The position numbers were made by a program, and so were the translations under genes. Below are positions 54,255 through 63,951 of a DNA stretch of 64,000 nt, piece by piece. The notes under the pieces are model-generated. The model did not search any database, had not been told where the DNA came from, and saw nothing but the letters and a program-made list of their open reading frames with translations. How positions within the stretch are numbered: position 1 is the stretch's first letter; each line of letters starts with the position of its first letter. Source of the stretch: Lachnospiraceae bacterium (GTDB taxonomy: Bacteria > Bacillota > Clostridia > Lachnospirales > Lachnospiraceae); assembly GCA_017480445.1 (NCBI GenBank), contig JAFVAO010000025.1:59024-123023 (forward strand), read 5' to 3'.

Positions 54255-55619
54255 TTAATTCTTGAAGCTGTGGATCGGCGCGGGAATCCTTCCGCCCCGA
54301 TTCACAAACGCGTCACAGGAAAATCCGTTCACCGGCATAATCGGTGCATAGCCCAACAATCCCCCAAACTCCACCTGCTCTCCGACGCCCTTGCCAATCA
54401 CAGGAATGATGCGCACCGCCGTCGTCTTCTGGTTGACCATGCCGATCGCCATCTCATCCGCAATGATCCCCGCGATGGTCGTCGCCTTGGTGTCTCCGGG
54501 CACTGCGATCATATCCAGGCCCACCGAGCAGACACAGGTCATCGCCTCCAGCTTTTCCAGGGAAAGCGCACCAGCCTTGACTGCATCGATCATTCCCTGA
54601 TCCTCACTGACCGGAATAAACGCGCCGCTCAAGCCGCCCACATAGGAGGAGGCCATCACACCGCCCTTTTTCACCTGATCATTCAACAGCGCAAGCGCTG
54701 CCGTCGTTCCCGGCGCACCGGCATACTCCAGCCCGATCTCACACAGAATATCCGCCACACTGTCTCCCACAGCCGGTGTCGGCGCCAGAGACAGATCCAC
54801 GATGCCAAACGGAACACCGAGCATCTCCGAGGCCTCCTGCGCCACCAGCTGTCCCACACGCGTCACCTTGAACGCCGTTTTCTTGATCGTTTCGCAGAGC
54901 ACCTCAAAATTCTCTCCGCGCACCTTCTCCAACGCATTCTTGACAACGCCGGGGCCGCTGACACCCACATTGATGATCTTGTCCGCCTCCGTCACACCAT
55001 GGAAAGCCCCCGCCATAAACGGATTGTCGTCCGGCGCATTACAAAAGACCACCAGCTTGGCGCAACCCAGTGAATCCTGCTCCTTCGTACATTCCGCCGT
55101 CTCCTTCACGACATCCCCCATCAGGCGCACGGCATCCATGTTGATGCCGGTCTTCGTGGAGCCGAGATTGACGGAGCTGCACACCCGCTCTGTGGTGGAG
55201 AGCGCCAGCGGAATAGAACGAATCAAAAGCTCGTCTGCCGGAGTCATCCCCTTGCTCACCAGCGCCGAATAGCCGCCGATAAAATTGACGCCCACCTCGT
55301 GCGCCACGTCATCCAGCACCTTGGCCAGATAGGCAAAATCCTCCTTGGTCTTGCAGGCAGCACCGCCTATCAGCGCAATCGGCGTCACGGAGATCCGCTT
55401 ATTGACAATGGGAATCCCGAACTCTCTGGAGATCTCCTCGCCGGTTTTCACCAGATCCTTCGCCGCCTCGTAGATCTTATCGTGTATCTTTTGACCCAAT
55501 GTTGTCAGATCGGCATCGATACAGTCCAACAGACTGATCCCGAGCGTAATGGTACGCACGTCCAGATTCTCCTTCTCGATCATTTCATTGGTCTCAAGTA
55601 CTTCATATTGGTTGATCAT
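54255..55619 (-). CDS. UPF0210 (PFL family) protein
   Basis: A 454-residue protein of UPF0210/DUF711. Despite the label PFL-like, no glycyl-radical activity is known. Conserved parts include [71 protein letters not shown] and the [15 protein letters not shown] end. It follows by 14 bases a small ACT-domain protein, its near-constant partner in Firmicutes and Archaea, which suggests control by a bound small molecule. It ends 12 bases from the convergent tmcAL. Full family length. Confidence 0.93.
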   Translation of the reverse strand: MINQYEVLETNEMIEKENLDVRTITLGISLLDCIDADLTTLGQKIHDKIYEAAKDLVKTGEEISREFGIPIVNKRISVTPIALIGGAACKTKEDFAYLAKVLDDVAHEVGVNFIGGYSALVSKGMTPADELLIRSIPLALSTTERVCSSVNLGSTKTGINMDAVRLMGDVVKETAECTKEQDSLGCAKLVVFCNAPDDNPFMAGAFHGVTEADKIINVGVSGPGVVKNALEKVRGENFEVLCETIKKTAFKVTRVGQLVAQEASEMLGVPFGIVDLSLAPTPAVGDSVADILCEIGLEYAGAPGTTAALALLNDQVKKGGVMASSYVGGLSGAFIPVSEDQGMIDAVKAGALSLEKLEAMTCVCSVGLDMIAVPGDTKATTIAGIIADEMAIGMVNQKTTAVRIIPVIGKGVGEQVEFGGLLGYAPIMPVNGFSCDAFVNRGGRIPAPIHSFKN

Positions 55620-55633
55620 AACATTTCCTCCGC

Positions 55634-55906
55634 TCAGATTCTGTGCATTTTATCAAAAATCTCTTCCTTCTGACATTTGATCACCACGCCGATCTGTTCG
55701 CCGAGTGCCGCCAGCTCATCCGCCATGTCGCCAAACACCTTGGCGGAATTGTTGGTATCCACGATCATCATCATGTTAAAATAATCCTGCACAATGGTCT
55801 GTGAAATATCCAGAATGTTGATCTGATTGTCCGCAAGATAGGTGCATACCTTTGCGATAATCCCCACCGTATCTTTTCCCACCACCGTGATAATTGTCTT
55901 TTTCAT
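55634..55906 (-). CDS. ACT domain protein, UPF0237 family
   Basis: A 90-residue stand-alone ACT domain: [19 protein letters not shown], then [24 protein letters not shown], the usual beta-alpha-beta pattern that binds amino acids. ATG 55906 was chosen since GGAG lies 6 bases upstream within the alternative start at 55918. It is adjacent to the UPF0210 gene. Confidence 0.92.
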   Translation of the reverse strand: MKKTIITVVGKDTVGIIAKVCTYLADNQINILDISQTIVQDYFNMMMIVDTNNSAKVFGDMADELAALGEQIGVVIKCQKEEIFDKMHRI

Positions 55907-55949
55907 TGCTTTCTCCATCCTTTATCTCATAATTTATAGCGTCAAAGAT

Positions 55950-56747
55950 TTATAGCGTCAACACCGGAGACGGTTCACTGCGCCGCGCAACCTGTATCGG
56001 AAAATCATTGGCGTTGTAAGGGTTGTCGCCGAGCGTAATCTCCATGCGCACCGATTCATACGCAAGCTCCGGAAGATTATTTTCCTTGCTCAAATGCCCC
56101 AGAAAAATTGCCTGTAGCTTATCATGCAAAATCCTGCTCAGCAATCTGCCGGAATTCTCGTTGGAAAGATGTCCTTTATCCCCCAATATGCGCTGCTTCA
56201 AGGGATAGGGATACGGCCCCACCTGCAGCATATTCACATCGTGATTGGCTTCCAGCAAAAGCGCGTCCATCCCCTGCAGGCAGTCCACCGTGTAATCCGT
56301 AAAATGCCCCAGATCCGTACACACGGCGATCCGCTTTTTCCCATAGGCAATCCGGTATGCCACCGGCTGTGCCGCATCATGCGAAACCTTCATCGGATGG
56401 ATCGTCAGATCCTTGATAATCAGCTTCTCGTCCTCCCGCACCTCCTGGAACAGCGCTTCATCAATCCTGCCCACACTGGGGATGCGCTTGACCGCCTCGA
56501 TCGTACCCCGCGTGGCATAAATGGGAATGTCGTATTTGCGCGCCATCACCCCGAGGCCGTTTATATGATCCGCGTGCTCATGGGTCACCAGGATGCCGTC
56601 CACATCCCGTCCCGTCAATCCCAGATCATTCAATCCACTCTCCGTTCTTTTGCCGCTGATCCCCACATCAATCAAAAGATGTGTGGCCTCACTTCCCACA
56701 TAGATGCAGTTTCCGCTGCTTCCGCTGGCTATACTGCATAATCTCAT
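55950..56747 (-). CDS. MBL-fold metallo-hydrolase (YycJ/WalJ type)
   Basis: A 265-residue metallo-beta-lactamase-fold hydrolase. MRLCSIASGSSGNCIYVG is the YycJ N-terminus, VTHEHADHINGL carries the metal ligands, then VSHDAAQPVAY, AVCTDLGH, LLEANHD and LGHLSKENN. YycJ-type proteins are linked to DNA repair or cell-wall coordination in Firmicutes. It overlaps the FtsA-like gene by four bases (ATGA), so it is translated from the same transcript. Confidence 0.92.
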   Translation of the reverse strand: MRLCSIASGSSGNCIYVGSEATHLLIDVGISGKRTESGLNDLGLTGRDVDGILVTHEHADHINGLGVMARKYDIPIYATRGTIEAVKRIPSVGRIDEALFQEVREDEKLIIKDLTIHPMKVSHDAAQPVAYRIAYGKKRIAVCTDLGHFTDYTVDCLQGMDALLLEANHDVNMLQVGPYPYPLKQRILGDKGHLSNENSGRLLSRILHDKLQAIFLGHLSKENNLPELAYESVRMEITLGDNPYNANDFPIQVARRSEPSPVLTL

Positions 56748-58816
56748 GTCAATTTCTCGCTTTCTTCCCAGTAAATCTCGATCACATCGCCGTCCTGTAA
56801 GGGCTCCATAAAGTCCGCCGCGCGATCGTTTAATTTGGTCACGATCTTTCTGCCCCTGGAATCTTTCAGATCAAAATCCAGATAGTCAAAGACGTCCACG
56901 AATACATATGCCTTCTTGCCTTTCAAAATCACCGGCATATCGTTGGCCAGCACGGCGACCTCCTTCTCCTGGGAATGGGTCTGCTTGTATTCCGCAATTT
57001 CCTCCGCGTCAGCCTCCGGCAGATCCGCAAAAGAAACACCGTCATTCTCCTGCGCCGCGTTCATATCCCAGCGCACGGTAAAATCTTCATAGACCAGCGT
57101 GTCTGCCTGCGCGGGCGTATCATTCACACGGATATCGCCCCCCAGCGGCACGTCGAGAAACCGTGCGAGCTGACTGACCGTATAGCAGTTCTGCAGCTGT
57201 ATGTCATCATTTTCCTGAATCTCATAGAACTCATGCTCGATCAGGCCGTTCACCAGCGCGCTCTTGGGCAGTTCAATGCGACTGCCGTTGACGGTCACGT
57301 GCAGCCTCTCAGAGAGCTCCGGCAGCTGTCCCAGCTCCAATTTACCGGGTTCTCCCACAGTGGAAGCCACCACCTCGATCACGTCACCGCTGTGAATCTG
57401 GGTGTGCAGATCCGCCGGATCCCCGTTGACACGGATGACTGCCGCCTCGCCCTGCTGCCCCCGCGCCATGCGGGATTTTCCGTTGACTGTATAGGTCAAA
57501 GCTTTCCCCCGCTTCGGGAACAGATCTTCATTGGTGAATTGCGCCTGCATAGCGGCGTCCGCCACGGACATCCTGCCATTGTCATACAGCTTCATCCGAT
57601 CTCTGTTAAACTCTACAAAAATAAAGTTATTGCTCTGCTCATAGTAGCTCAGGCAGATGCCGATCGGGGTGACCATCAGGGAGTCCATCTGTGCATCCTC
57701 GCACTCGAACACGATATTCTGCATAACCTCCTTGCCCCGGATCGCCACACGCTCTCTCGCAATGCCGAGATCCCTGGCAAGCGCTTCCGTATAGCCCTCG
57801 ATGATGCCGCCGCCGCCCACGACAAACACAGCGCTCACCGCCTTGTCTCCGTTGAGCTGCCGGATACAATCCGCCACCTGATGGGTCATATCCTGCACCG
57901 CATCCGAGAGCATCTCCATCACTTCCTCTGAAGTGATCGTCTGGGGAAGCCCCATGATATCCGCATATTCGATCGTCTCCATCTCGCCTGCGCTGCGCTT
58001 GATCTGCTCCGCCGTCTCAAAATCAACCAGACAATGCTGCACGATGATATCCGTCAGGCTGTCGCCGGCTACCGGAATCATCCCATAAGCCGTGATCGTC
58101 CCTTCCTTGGTGATGGAGATATCGCTGGTACCCGCCCCCACGTCCACCAGCGCCATATTCAACATACGAAACTTTTCCGGTATGGCGATCTGAATGGCCG
58201 CGATCGGCTCCAGCGTCAGATTGGCGACATGCAATCCCGCAATGTCCACCGCTTTATACAACCCGTCCACCACATCATCTGGCAGAAAGGTTGCAATCAG
58301 ATCCGCCTCGATGGTCTTCGCCTTGTGTCCGGCCAGATTGCCGATCTGGTATCCGTTCATGTAATAACGCATGGCGGTATAGCCCACGCAGTAAAATTTC
58401 AAATCCGTGTCATTGATCTTCTGGAACTCCTCATAGGCGCGCTCCACGCCGATGGTCTCCAGCGTATAGATGTCCTCGTCGGTGATCTCTTTTTCACTCT
58501 CAAAGGCAAGCTCCGCCTTCGTTGTAACCGTGCGCAGCACACGTCCTGCCGCCGCGATACATACCTCCGTCAGGCGACAGTGCAGATCCTCCTCCAGCTG
58601 TCTGCGCACCGCGGCAATGGTCTCGCCCACCTGATGAATATCATGAATCTGGCCGTCCAGCATGGCTCTGGTCTCATGCTCCCTCGAGCGCTGCGCCATC
58701 ACATGAAATTGCTTTCCATTGAGATATCCCACGGTTCCCACAATACTGCGGGTGCCGATGTCCAACCCGAACACCAGCTGCCCCTGATCCTCTCTGATCT
58801 CCTTTACTCCCGCCAT
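56744..58816 (-). CDS. FtsA-like actin-fold protein with long C-terminal extension
   Basis: A 690-residue protein. Residues about 10-400 are an FtsA/PilM-like ASKHA domain: VFGLDIGTRSIVGTVGY, the SHS2-type insert EVCIAAAGRVLRTVTT, ALVDVGAGTSDISITKEG, and VFVVGGGGIIEGYTEALA. Beyond about 430 it has some 260 residues with repeated short beta-grasp-like pieces (TVNGKSRM, HSGDVIEVV, NDDIQLQNCY, DGDVIEIYW), absent from classical FtsA of about 420 residues. It lies in a polA-coaE operon, not beside ftsZ. It may assist division or serve as a distinct cytoskeletal scaffold; annotation as FtsA is by domain only. Confidence 0.82.
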   Translation of the reverse strand: MAGVKEIREDQGQLVFGLDIGTRSIVGTVGYLNGKQFHVMAQRSREHETRAMLDGQIHDIHQVGETIAAVRRQLEEDLHCRLTEVCIAAAGRVLRTVTTKAELAFESEKEITDEDIYTLETIGVERAYEEFQKINDTDLKFYCVGYTAMRYYMNGYQIGNLAGHKAKTIEADLIATFLPDDVVDGLYKAVDIAGLHVANLTLEPIAAIQIAIPEKFRMLNMALVDVGAGTSDISITKEGTITAYGMIPVAGDSLTDIIVQHCLVDFETAEQIKRSAGEMETIEYADIMGLPQTITSEEVMEMLSDAVQDMTHQVADCIRQLNGDKAVSAVFVVGGGGIIEGYTEALARDLGIARERVAIRGKEVMQNIVFECEDAQMDSLMVTPIGICLSYYEQSNNFIFVEFNRDRMKLYDNGRMSVADAAMQAQFTNEDLFPKRGKALTYTVNGKSRMARGQQGEAAVIRVNGDPADLHTQIHSGDVIEVVASTVGEPGKLELGQLPELSERLHVTVNGSRIELPKSALVNGLIEHEFYEIQENDDIQLQNCYTVSQLARFLDVPLGGDIRVNDTPAQADTLVYEDFTVRWDMNAAQENDGVSFADLPEADAEEIAEYKQTHSQEKEVAVLANDMPVILKGKKAYVFVDVFDYLDFDLKDSRGRKIVTKLNDRAADFMEPLQDGDVIEIYWEESEKLT

Positions 58817-59409
58817 GTAAAAGCCTCCAGTTTTTTATCTATTTGGCGATAGCTGTCCGCCAGCTCGCCGCTGTTATCAATCACAAAATCACAGGTTGTC
58901 CGAAATACTTCCTCGGACAGCTGATTGCCCATGATCCCTTCAATCCGATCTGCCGCATACCCGCGGGCACTTTTCAGCCGCTTTCTGCGCGCGTCGACAT
59001 CGGCGTACACATACCAGAGCTCATCCACCAGATCCTTGTACCCCGCCTCGATCAACAGCGCCGCCTCCACGAAGAACAGCTCCACCGTGCCATCCTGCCT
59101 GGCCAATGCGACCTGCTGCAAAATATAGTCCTGCACCGCCGGATGAATGATCCCGTTCACCTGCTGCAGCAGTTCCTCGTCGCCAAAGATTCGCGCAGCC
59201 ATCTTCTGCTTATCAATCTCCCCATCCGGCTGCAGCACCTCCTGCCCCAGAAGCGCCACCAGCTGTGCGTAACATGCTGTGCCCTTCTTTTTCACCAGAT
59301 GCGCGACCTCGTCTGCAAGATAGATTCTGCAATTGTAGTGCCTCTGAATATATGCCAGCAGTTCAGATTTTCCGGCACCGACGCCGCCCGTAATTCCAAT
59401 AAACCGCAT
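58804..59409 (-). CDS. coaE: Dephospho-CoA kinase
   Basis: Last step of coenzyme A synthesis. It has 201 residues: the P-loop GITGGVGAGKS (5-15), YLADEVAHLV, NGIIHPAVQDYI, FFVEAALLIEAGYKDLVDELWYVY and the lid RLKSARGYAADRIEGIMGNQL. ATG 59409 has AGGAG 7 bases upstream, so the five-residue longer start at 59424 was rejected. It overlaps the FtsA-like gene by 13 bases. Confidence 0.96.
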   Translation of the reverse strand: MRFIGITGGVGAGKSELLAYIQRHYNCRIYLADEVAHLVKKKGTACYAQLVALLGQEVLQPDGEIDKQKMAARIFGDEELLQQVNGIIHPAVQDYILQQVALARQDGTVELFFVEAALLIEAGYKDLVDELWYVYADVDARRKRLKSARGYAADRIEGIMGNQLSEEVFRTTCDFVIDNSGELADSYRQIDKKLEAFTWRE

Positions 59410-59442
59410 CCGACAACTCCTCATCCGTGTTTGCTCTTGCCC

Positions 59443-62160
59443 TTATTTTGCCTCATACCAGCTTTTGCCGGCATGTACGTCCACCTCGAGGGTAACCTCC
59501 AGATCCGCCGCAGCCTTCATATTGTCCACCAAAATCTGCCGCACCTGCTCCAGCTCATCCTCCGCCGTCTCAATCAACAGTTCGTCATGCACCTGCAGAA
59601 TCAGTCTGGAGCGCAATCCTGCACTTCTAAGCGCCTCCCAGACCCGAATCATGGCGATCTTGATGATGTCTGCGGCCGTCCCCTGGATCGGTGAGTTCAT
59701 CGCCACACGCTCGCCAAAGGAGCGCTGCACGAAGTTGGAGGAAGCAAGCTCCGGCACCGGACGTCTGCGGTGAAACATCGTCGTCACATAGCCGTCTTTC
59801 CTGGCCTGCTCCACCAGTCCGTCCAAGAATGTCTTGATCCCCGGATACGTGGCAAAATATTGTTCGATATATTCCGCCGCTTCCTTGCGGCTGATGCTCA
59901 GATCCTGACTCAGTCCAAAGGAACTGATGCCGTACACAATCCCGAAGTTGACCGCCTTGGCATTGCGCCGCTGCAGATCCGTGACCTCCTCAAACGGCGT
60001 GTGGAACACCTTGGAGGCCGTGATCCTGTGAATATCCTCCTCCATCCGATAGGCTTCGATCAACTGCCTGTCCCCGGACATATGCGCCAATACACGCAAT
60101 TCAATCTGCGAATAGTCCGCATCCAGGAACACAAACCCTTCCCTGGCGACAAACACCTTCCGCAGCTGCTTGCCCAGCTCCGTTCTGGTGGGGATATTCT
60201 GCAGGTTCGGCTCCGTGGAGCTGATCCGCCCCGTCGCCGTGATCGTCTGATTGAAATTCGTGTGAATCCGCTCGTCCGCGCCGATATAGGCGGCCAGACC
60301 GTCCGCGTAGGTCGACTTCAGCTTCGTCAGCCCGCGATACTCCAGGATGTCTTTGACGATCGGATACTCCTCCGACAATTTCTCTAGCACATCCGCCGCC
60401 GTGGAATACCCCGTCTTCGTCTTCTTCCCGCCCGGAAGACTTAATTTTTCAAACAACACCTCTCCCAGCTGCTTGGGAGACTGGATATTAAATTCGATCC
60501 CTGCCGCCGTGTGAATGCGCTTCTCCAGCTCCGCGATCCGATCCACCAGCGCATCTCCATATTGCTTCAGCGCGTCCCGTCTGGCCATCACGCCTTCCCG
60601 CTCCATGTCGTACAGCACCAGCGAGAGCGGCATCTCGATTTCGCGCATCAGGTTGTCCATTCCGGTCTCCTGCAGCTTTTGGCGGATCACGCCTGCTGCC
60701 TGAAGCGCCACATACGCGCCCTGCGCATAGAAATTTCTGCATTTCTCCGGATCATCCTGCAAGAGCTGCGTCGGCGTTTGTTTGCCGAACACCTCTGCCC
60801 GCCCGGCCAGAACCAGTCCCAGATGCTCCGCCGCGATGCTCTCCAGATCATAGTCATTTTTGAGCGGATTCAGCAGATACGCGCCGATCAGTACATCAAA
60901 ATACCGTTTCGTGCTATCCTGCGACAGATACGCATATTCCTGCTTGATATCAAACGTCGCAATCCTTGTATGCGCCGAAAAACGGCGCAGCAGACCGCGC
61001 ACTTCCTCCGTCTCGTCCTGCTCATCTGCCGGCGTGTCAAACAGAGACAACTGCCCGTCCGGTTCCTGCGCGGAATGTGCCCTCCGGTCCCCGTGTGCCA
61101 CGGTATAGAAATACGTCTCCTCCGCCGAGGCAGCCAGCGCCACCCCCAAAAGGCTCCCCTGATCCTGCAGTAAAAGCAGACCTATCTCCGCATCCTGCCC
61201 GCCCTGCTTTTGCAGACGCGTCAAAAGTGTCTCCAATTCGCGCCGCTCCGAGAGCAGCTTACTGGACACTGCTTCCACCTGACTCTCTGAAATCGCTTTC
61301 TCAAAACGCCCGAGCAGATGCTTGAACTCCAGCTTCTTAAACAGCGCATAAGCCTCCGGCGTATAATACCCTTCCGCGCGCGCTGACGCGTAATCAAATG
61401 TAAGATCACAGTCAATCTTGATGGTCGCCAGCTTTTTGCTCAGATCCGCCAACGCGCGATTTTCCTGCAAAGATTCACGAATCGCATTCTTGCTGACCTC
61501 CTCCACATGGGCATAGAGGTTATCCAGCGATCCGTACTGTAACAGAAGCGCTGTGGCCGTCTTCTCGCCCACCTTGGGCACACCCGGAATATTGTCCGCC
61601 GTATCTCCCATAAGCGCCTTCAGGTCGATAAACTGCTCCGGCGTCAGCTGATAAGCCGCCTCGACATCCGCCGCATAATAATCCTCGATCTCCGTCCCGT
61701 TGCGCTTGGTCTTGGGGATGCGGATCTTGATCCGGTCTGTCGCAATCTGCAAGAGATCTCTGTCGCCGGATACCAACGATACCGCCAGACCATCCCGCTC
61801 CGCCCTTTTGGCAAGCGTCCCCAGAATATCGTCCGCCTCCAGGCCGGCCTGCTCTACGATCACCACACCCATGGCCCGCAGCACATCCTTCATCACCGGC
61901 ACCTGCTGCCGCAATTCCTCCGGCATCGGTTTACGCGTTCCCTTATAGGCGTCATACATCTCATGGCGAAAAGTCGGCGCATGCACATCAAACGCCACCG
62001 CCAGATATTCCGGCTGCTCCTCCTCGAGAATCTTGAACAGAATGTTCAGGAACCCATAAATCGCATTGGTATGCAGCCCCTCTGCATTGCTCAGATCCGG
62101 CACGCCGTAAAACGCTCTGTTTAATATACTGTGTCCATCTATCAATACAAGCTTTTCCAT
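59443..62160 (-). CDS. polA: DNA polymerase I
   Basis: Repair and Okazaki-fragment polymerase of 905 residues. The 5'-3' exonuclease domain (1-290) starts LVLIDGHSILNRAFYG and has DDILGTLAKRAERDG. The 3'-5' exonuclease-like domain (about 330-520) lacks the D-x-E metal site (here ATFDIKQEYAYL), so proofreading is probably absent, as in Bacillus PolI. The polymerase domain has DADYSQIELRVLAHMSGD (about 681), RRNAKAVNFGIVYGIS and LQVHDELLIE. It heads the coaE-ftsA-like-MBL run. Confidence 0.97.
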   Translation of the reverse strand: MEKLVLIDGHSILNRAFYGVPDLSNAEGLHTNAIYGFLNILFKILEEEQPEYLAVAFDVHAPTFRHEMYDAYKGTRKPMPEELRQQVPVMKDVLRAMGVVIVEQAGLEADDILGTLAKRAERDGLAVSLVSGDRDLLQIATDRIKIRIPKTKRNGTEIEDYYAADVEAAYQLTPEQFIDLKALMGDTADNIPGVPKVGEKTATALLLQYGSLDNLYAHVEEVSKNAIRESLQENRALADLSKKLATIKIDCDLTFDYASARAEGYYTPEAYALFKKLEFKHLLGRFEKAISESQVEAVSSKLLSERRELETLLTRLQKQGGQDAEIGLLLLQDQGSLLGVALAASAEETYFYTVAHGDRRAHSAQEPDGQLSLFDTPADEQDETEEVRGLLRRFSAHTRIATFDIKQEYAYLSQDSTKRYFDVLIGAYLLNPLKNDYDLESIAAEHLGLVLAGRAEVFGKQTPTQLLQDDPEKCRNFYAQGAYVALQAAGVIRQKLQETGMDNLMREIEMPLSLVLYDMEREGVMARRDALKQYGDALVDRIAELEKRIHTAAGIEFNIQSPKQLGEVLFEKLSLPGGKKTKTGYSTAADVLEKLSEEYPIVKDILEYRGLTKLKSTYADGLAAYIGADERIHTNFNQTITATGRISSTEPNLQNIPTRTELGKQLRKVFVAREGFVFLDADYSQIELRVLAHMSGDRQLIEAYRMEEDIHRITASKVFHTPFEEVTDLQRRNAKAVNFGIVYGISSFGLSQDLSISRKEAAEYIEQYFATYPGIKTFLDGLVEQARKDGYVTTMFHRRRPVPELASSNFVQRSFGERVAMNSPIQGTAADIIKIAMIRVWEALRSAGLRSRLILQVHDELLIETAEDELEQVRQILVDNMKAAADLEVTLEVDVHAGKSWYEAK

Positions 62161-62211
62161 ACAAACAAATTATCCTTCCAAGCAGCCTGCGTTGCACATT
62201 TTACATTCCTG

Positions 62212-62532
62212 TCACAAAAACATCCACACCAGGAACCCTACGATCGAAGCAATCACAATCAGCTCCAAACCGGCTCCCAGATACAGGAAAACAGATGTGT
62301 ACTTCAATCGGTTCTTCATTTCTTCACAGCGCACATCCAACTCCGTCTGCAGGTCAAATGCATCGCCTTCCTCGAGACGCTGCAGCCCCTCCGTCACAAG
62401 GAACTGTATGACCAGCTCCTCCCGACACTCGCTACAGCTGTCCATATGCTCACTGAATTTCTGTAATGTGAGATAATCCATGTCCTGCTTCAGGAACTTC
62501 GGAATCAATCTCTCAAATTCCATACAAGTCAT
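62212..62532 (-). CDS. Small membrane protein with zinc-finger-like (anti-sigma type) motif
   Basis: A 106-residue protein. The N-terminal half has HMDSCSECREEL (29-40), a His-x3-Cys-x2-Cys pattern as in zf-HC2 anti-sigma factors. A hydrophobic helix (about 82-105) ends the protein, so the finger is cytoplasmic. No sigma factor gene is next to it, unlike typical anti-sigma genes. GAGG stands 7 bases before the ATG. It may join the polA transcript, 51 bases upstream of it. Function unknown. Confidence 0.65.
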   Translation of the reverse strand: MTCMEFERLIPKFLKQDMDYLTLQKFSEHMDSCSECREELVIQFLVTEGLQRLEEGDAFDLQTELDVRCEEMKNRLKYTSVFLYLGAGLELIVIASIVGFLVWMFL

Positions 62533-62613
62533 ACCGTCACCTCAAATAAGCACATATATATTACTATACAACAATTCCCATGAAAAATAAATAAAAAAAA
62601 CAAATAAAATCGC

Positions 62614-62642
62614 TTGCCAATCCCCCACATCTGTGTTAGAAT
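62614..62642 (+). promoter_or_regulatory. Sigma-A promoter of tRNA-Leu
   Basis: Plus strand TTGCCA (62614-62619), 17-bp spacer, TAGAAT (62637-62642), with the tRNA starting about 32 bases on. Confidence 0.7.
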
Positions 62643-62674
62643 ACCTTTGTTGTGATTTGCACAATATGACGGAC

Positions 62675-62757
62675 GCCGGCGTGTCGGAATGGCAGACGAG
62701 GCAGACTCAAAATCTGTTGTGGGCAACCACGTGCGGGTTCAAGTCCCGCTGCCGGCA
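62675..62757 (+). tRNA. tRNA-Leu (CAA anticodon)
   Basis: An 83-base type II tRNA. The acceptor GCCGGCG pairs with TGCCGGC, the discriminator is A, the anticodon loop CTCAAAA gives CAA (reads UUG), and the long variable arm TGTGGGCAACCAC is typical of Leu. The T arm GCGGGTTCAAGTCCCGC is perfect. CCA is not encoded. Leu tRNA genes are common phage attachment sites. Confidence 0.96.
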
Positions 62758-62779
62758 GTAAACAGCAAGAGCAGAAAAA

Positions 62780-62822
62780 CAGCGCAAACCCTTTGTTTTT
62801 ACGGGGTTTGCGCTGTTTTTTT
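62780..62822 (+). terminator. Terminator after tRNA-Leu
   Basis: CAGCGCAAACCC (62780-62791) pairs perfectly with GGGTTTGCGCTG (62804-62815) over 12 bp and is followed by seven T. An A tract on the other side would let it work in both directions, also for the lysozyme gene. Confidence 0.9.
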
Positions 62823-62871
62823 CTTCGAATTTAATATCTACTTTTTATTGAAAATAATGTTATTTTTTAAA

Positions 62872-62895
62872 AATTTACCCACGAATTTACCCACG
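62872..62895. repeat. Tandem 12-bp direct repeat
   Basis: Two perfect copies of AATTTACCCACG stand head to tail between the tRNA terminator and the lysozyme gene. They resemble the short repeated arm sites seen near phage integrase attachment sites, but no integrase is in view, so this is only suggestive. Confidence 0.6.
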
Positions 62896-62928
62896 GAATT
62901 CGTTCTTATTTCCTTATTATATAAACTC

Positions 62929-63951
62929 TTAATTATAGAAAAACATTTGCAGTGTGTTATACCCTGCCACACCATCCACTGTCAAATTGTACCTCTGTTG
63001 GAACTCTTTGACCGCCTTAATGGTGGCTGAATCATACTCACCGGTGATCTGCAGTCCTGCACCCAAGATCTCATTGAGCCGCATCTGTACCCACTTGACC
63101 ACTTCACCGGTGCTGCGCTCCACCTTCAGAAAACCGATTTTCGCCCGTAGCGTGATCTGCCGGCGAACATACTGCGTGCTCTCGCCGTCCTTGCCATCCT
63201 CGACAAGCTCGTGTCCATTTTTGTCCCGGTATCCGTCCGCATTGGCCGCTTTTTGAAAATTGAGAATGTTGATATTGCATGTCTGCTGTGCCACGGTTGT
63301 CTCTACTGCCTGCGTTCCCTGGTACAAATTTGCATACACCTTATTGAGATCCACCTTGCCGGATACTCCCGGGATACTCCCTGAGCTGGTGTACTGCCAG
63401 ATATCCGCCAGATCCACTCTGCTGACAGGAAGGCTGCTCAATCCATACCGCGCATACCAGACATAGACTTGTCCAATTGCTTCGGTGATCCGGGTAAAGT
63501 CAAAGTAATTCTTCAGATAGTCCTCGTTCGTATAGATCACTGGGATATATCCGGCCGATCTAACCGCCTGCAGGAAGGCTATTGCCATATCCGTGGCCAG
63601 TTGCTTGTCGATGTTCACGCCCTTGGTGCGGGCATAGCGAACCGTGTCATACTCCAGATCATAAGCGATCGGACAGCTTATCCAATACTTTGCCGCCTGC
63701 GCAACTGCATACTCTGCCTCTTTTGCCGCCATATCGGCGCTTAATGCATAAGAAAACCAGTAGATCAGAGGGGACACATCCAGATTATAGCATGCCTCTG
63801 CATTGGTGATGTACCGTTGGTCCACGTTATTTTTGCCATATCCGGCACGCAGGCCAACCATCAGGTAGCCTGCGTCACGGATCTGCTTGATGTTCACTGC
63901 TCCATTATGTACCGATAAATCCGGCATTTCGCATTTCACTGTTCTGCTCAT
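62929..63951 (-). CDS. GH25-family lysozyme / phage endolysin with peptidoglycan-binding domain
   Basis: A 340-residue muramidase. The N-terminal GH25 domain (about 8-205) begins MPDLSVHNGAVN with the first acidic residue Asp11, has the D-x-E site in IAYDLEYDTVR, GYIPVIYTN and the final DIWQYTSSG. Residues about 280-338 form a PG_binding_1 domain (VKWVQMRLNEILG..LTVDGVAGYNTLQMF). No signal peptide is present, as in phage endolysins that rely on a holin. It overlaps by one base the upstream gene (TAATG). Position beside a tRNA gene supports a prophage lysis module. Confidence 0.9.
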   Translation of the reverse strand: MSRTVKCEMPDLSVHNGAVNIKQIRDAGYLMVGLRAGYGKNNVDQRYITNAEACYNLDVSPLIYWFSYALSADMAAKEAEYAVAQAAKYWISCPIAYDLEYDTVRYARTKGVNIDKQLATDMAIAFLQAVRSAGYIPVIYTNEDYLKNYFDFTRITEAIGQVYVWYARYGLSSLPVSRVDLADIWQYTSSGSIPGVSGKVDLNKVYANLYQGTQAVETTVAQQTCNINILNFQKAANADGYRDKNGHELVEDGKDGESTQYVRRQITLRAKIGFLKVERSTGEVVKWVQMRLNEILGAGLQITGEYDSATIKAVKEFQQRYNLTVDGVAGYNTLQMFFYN

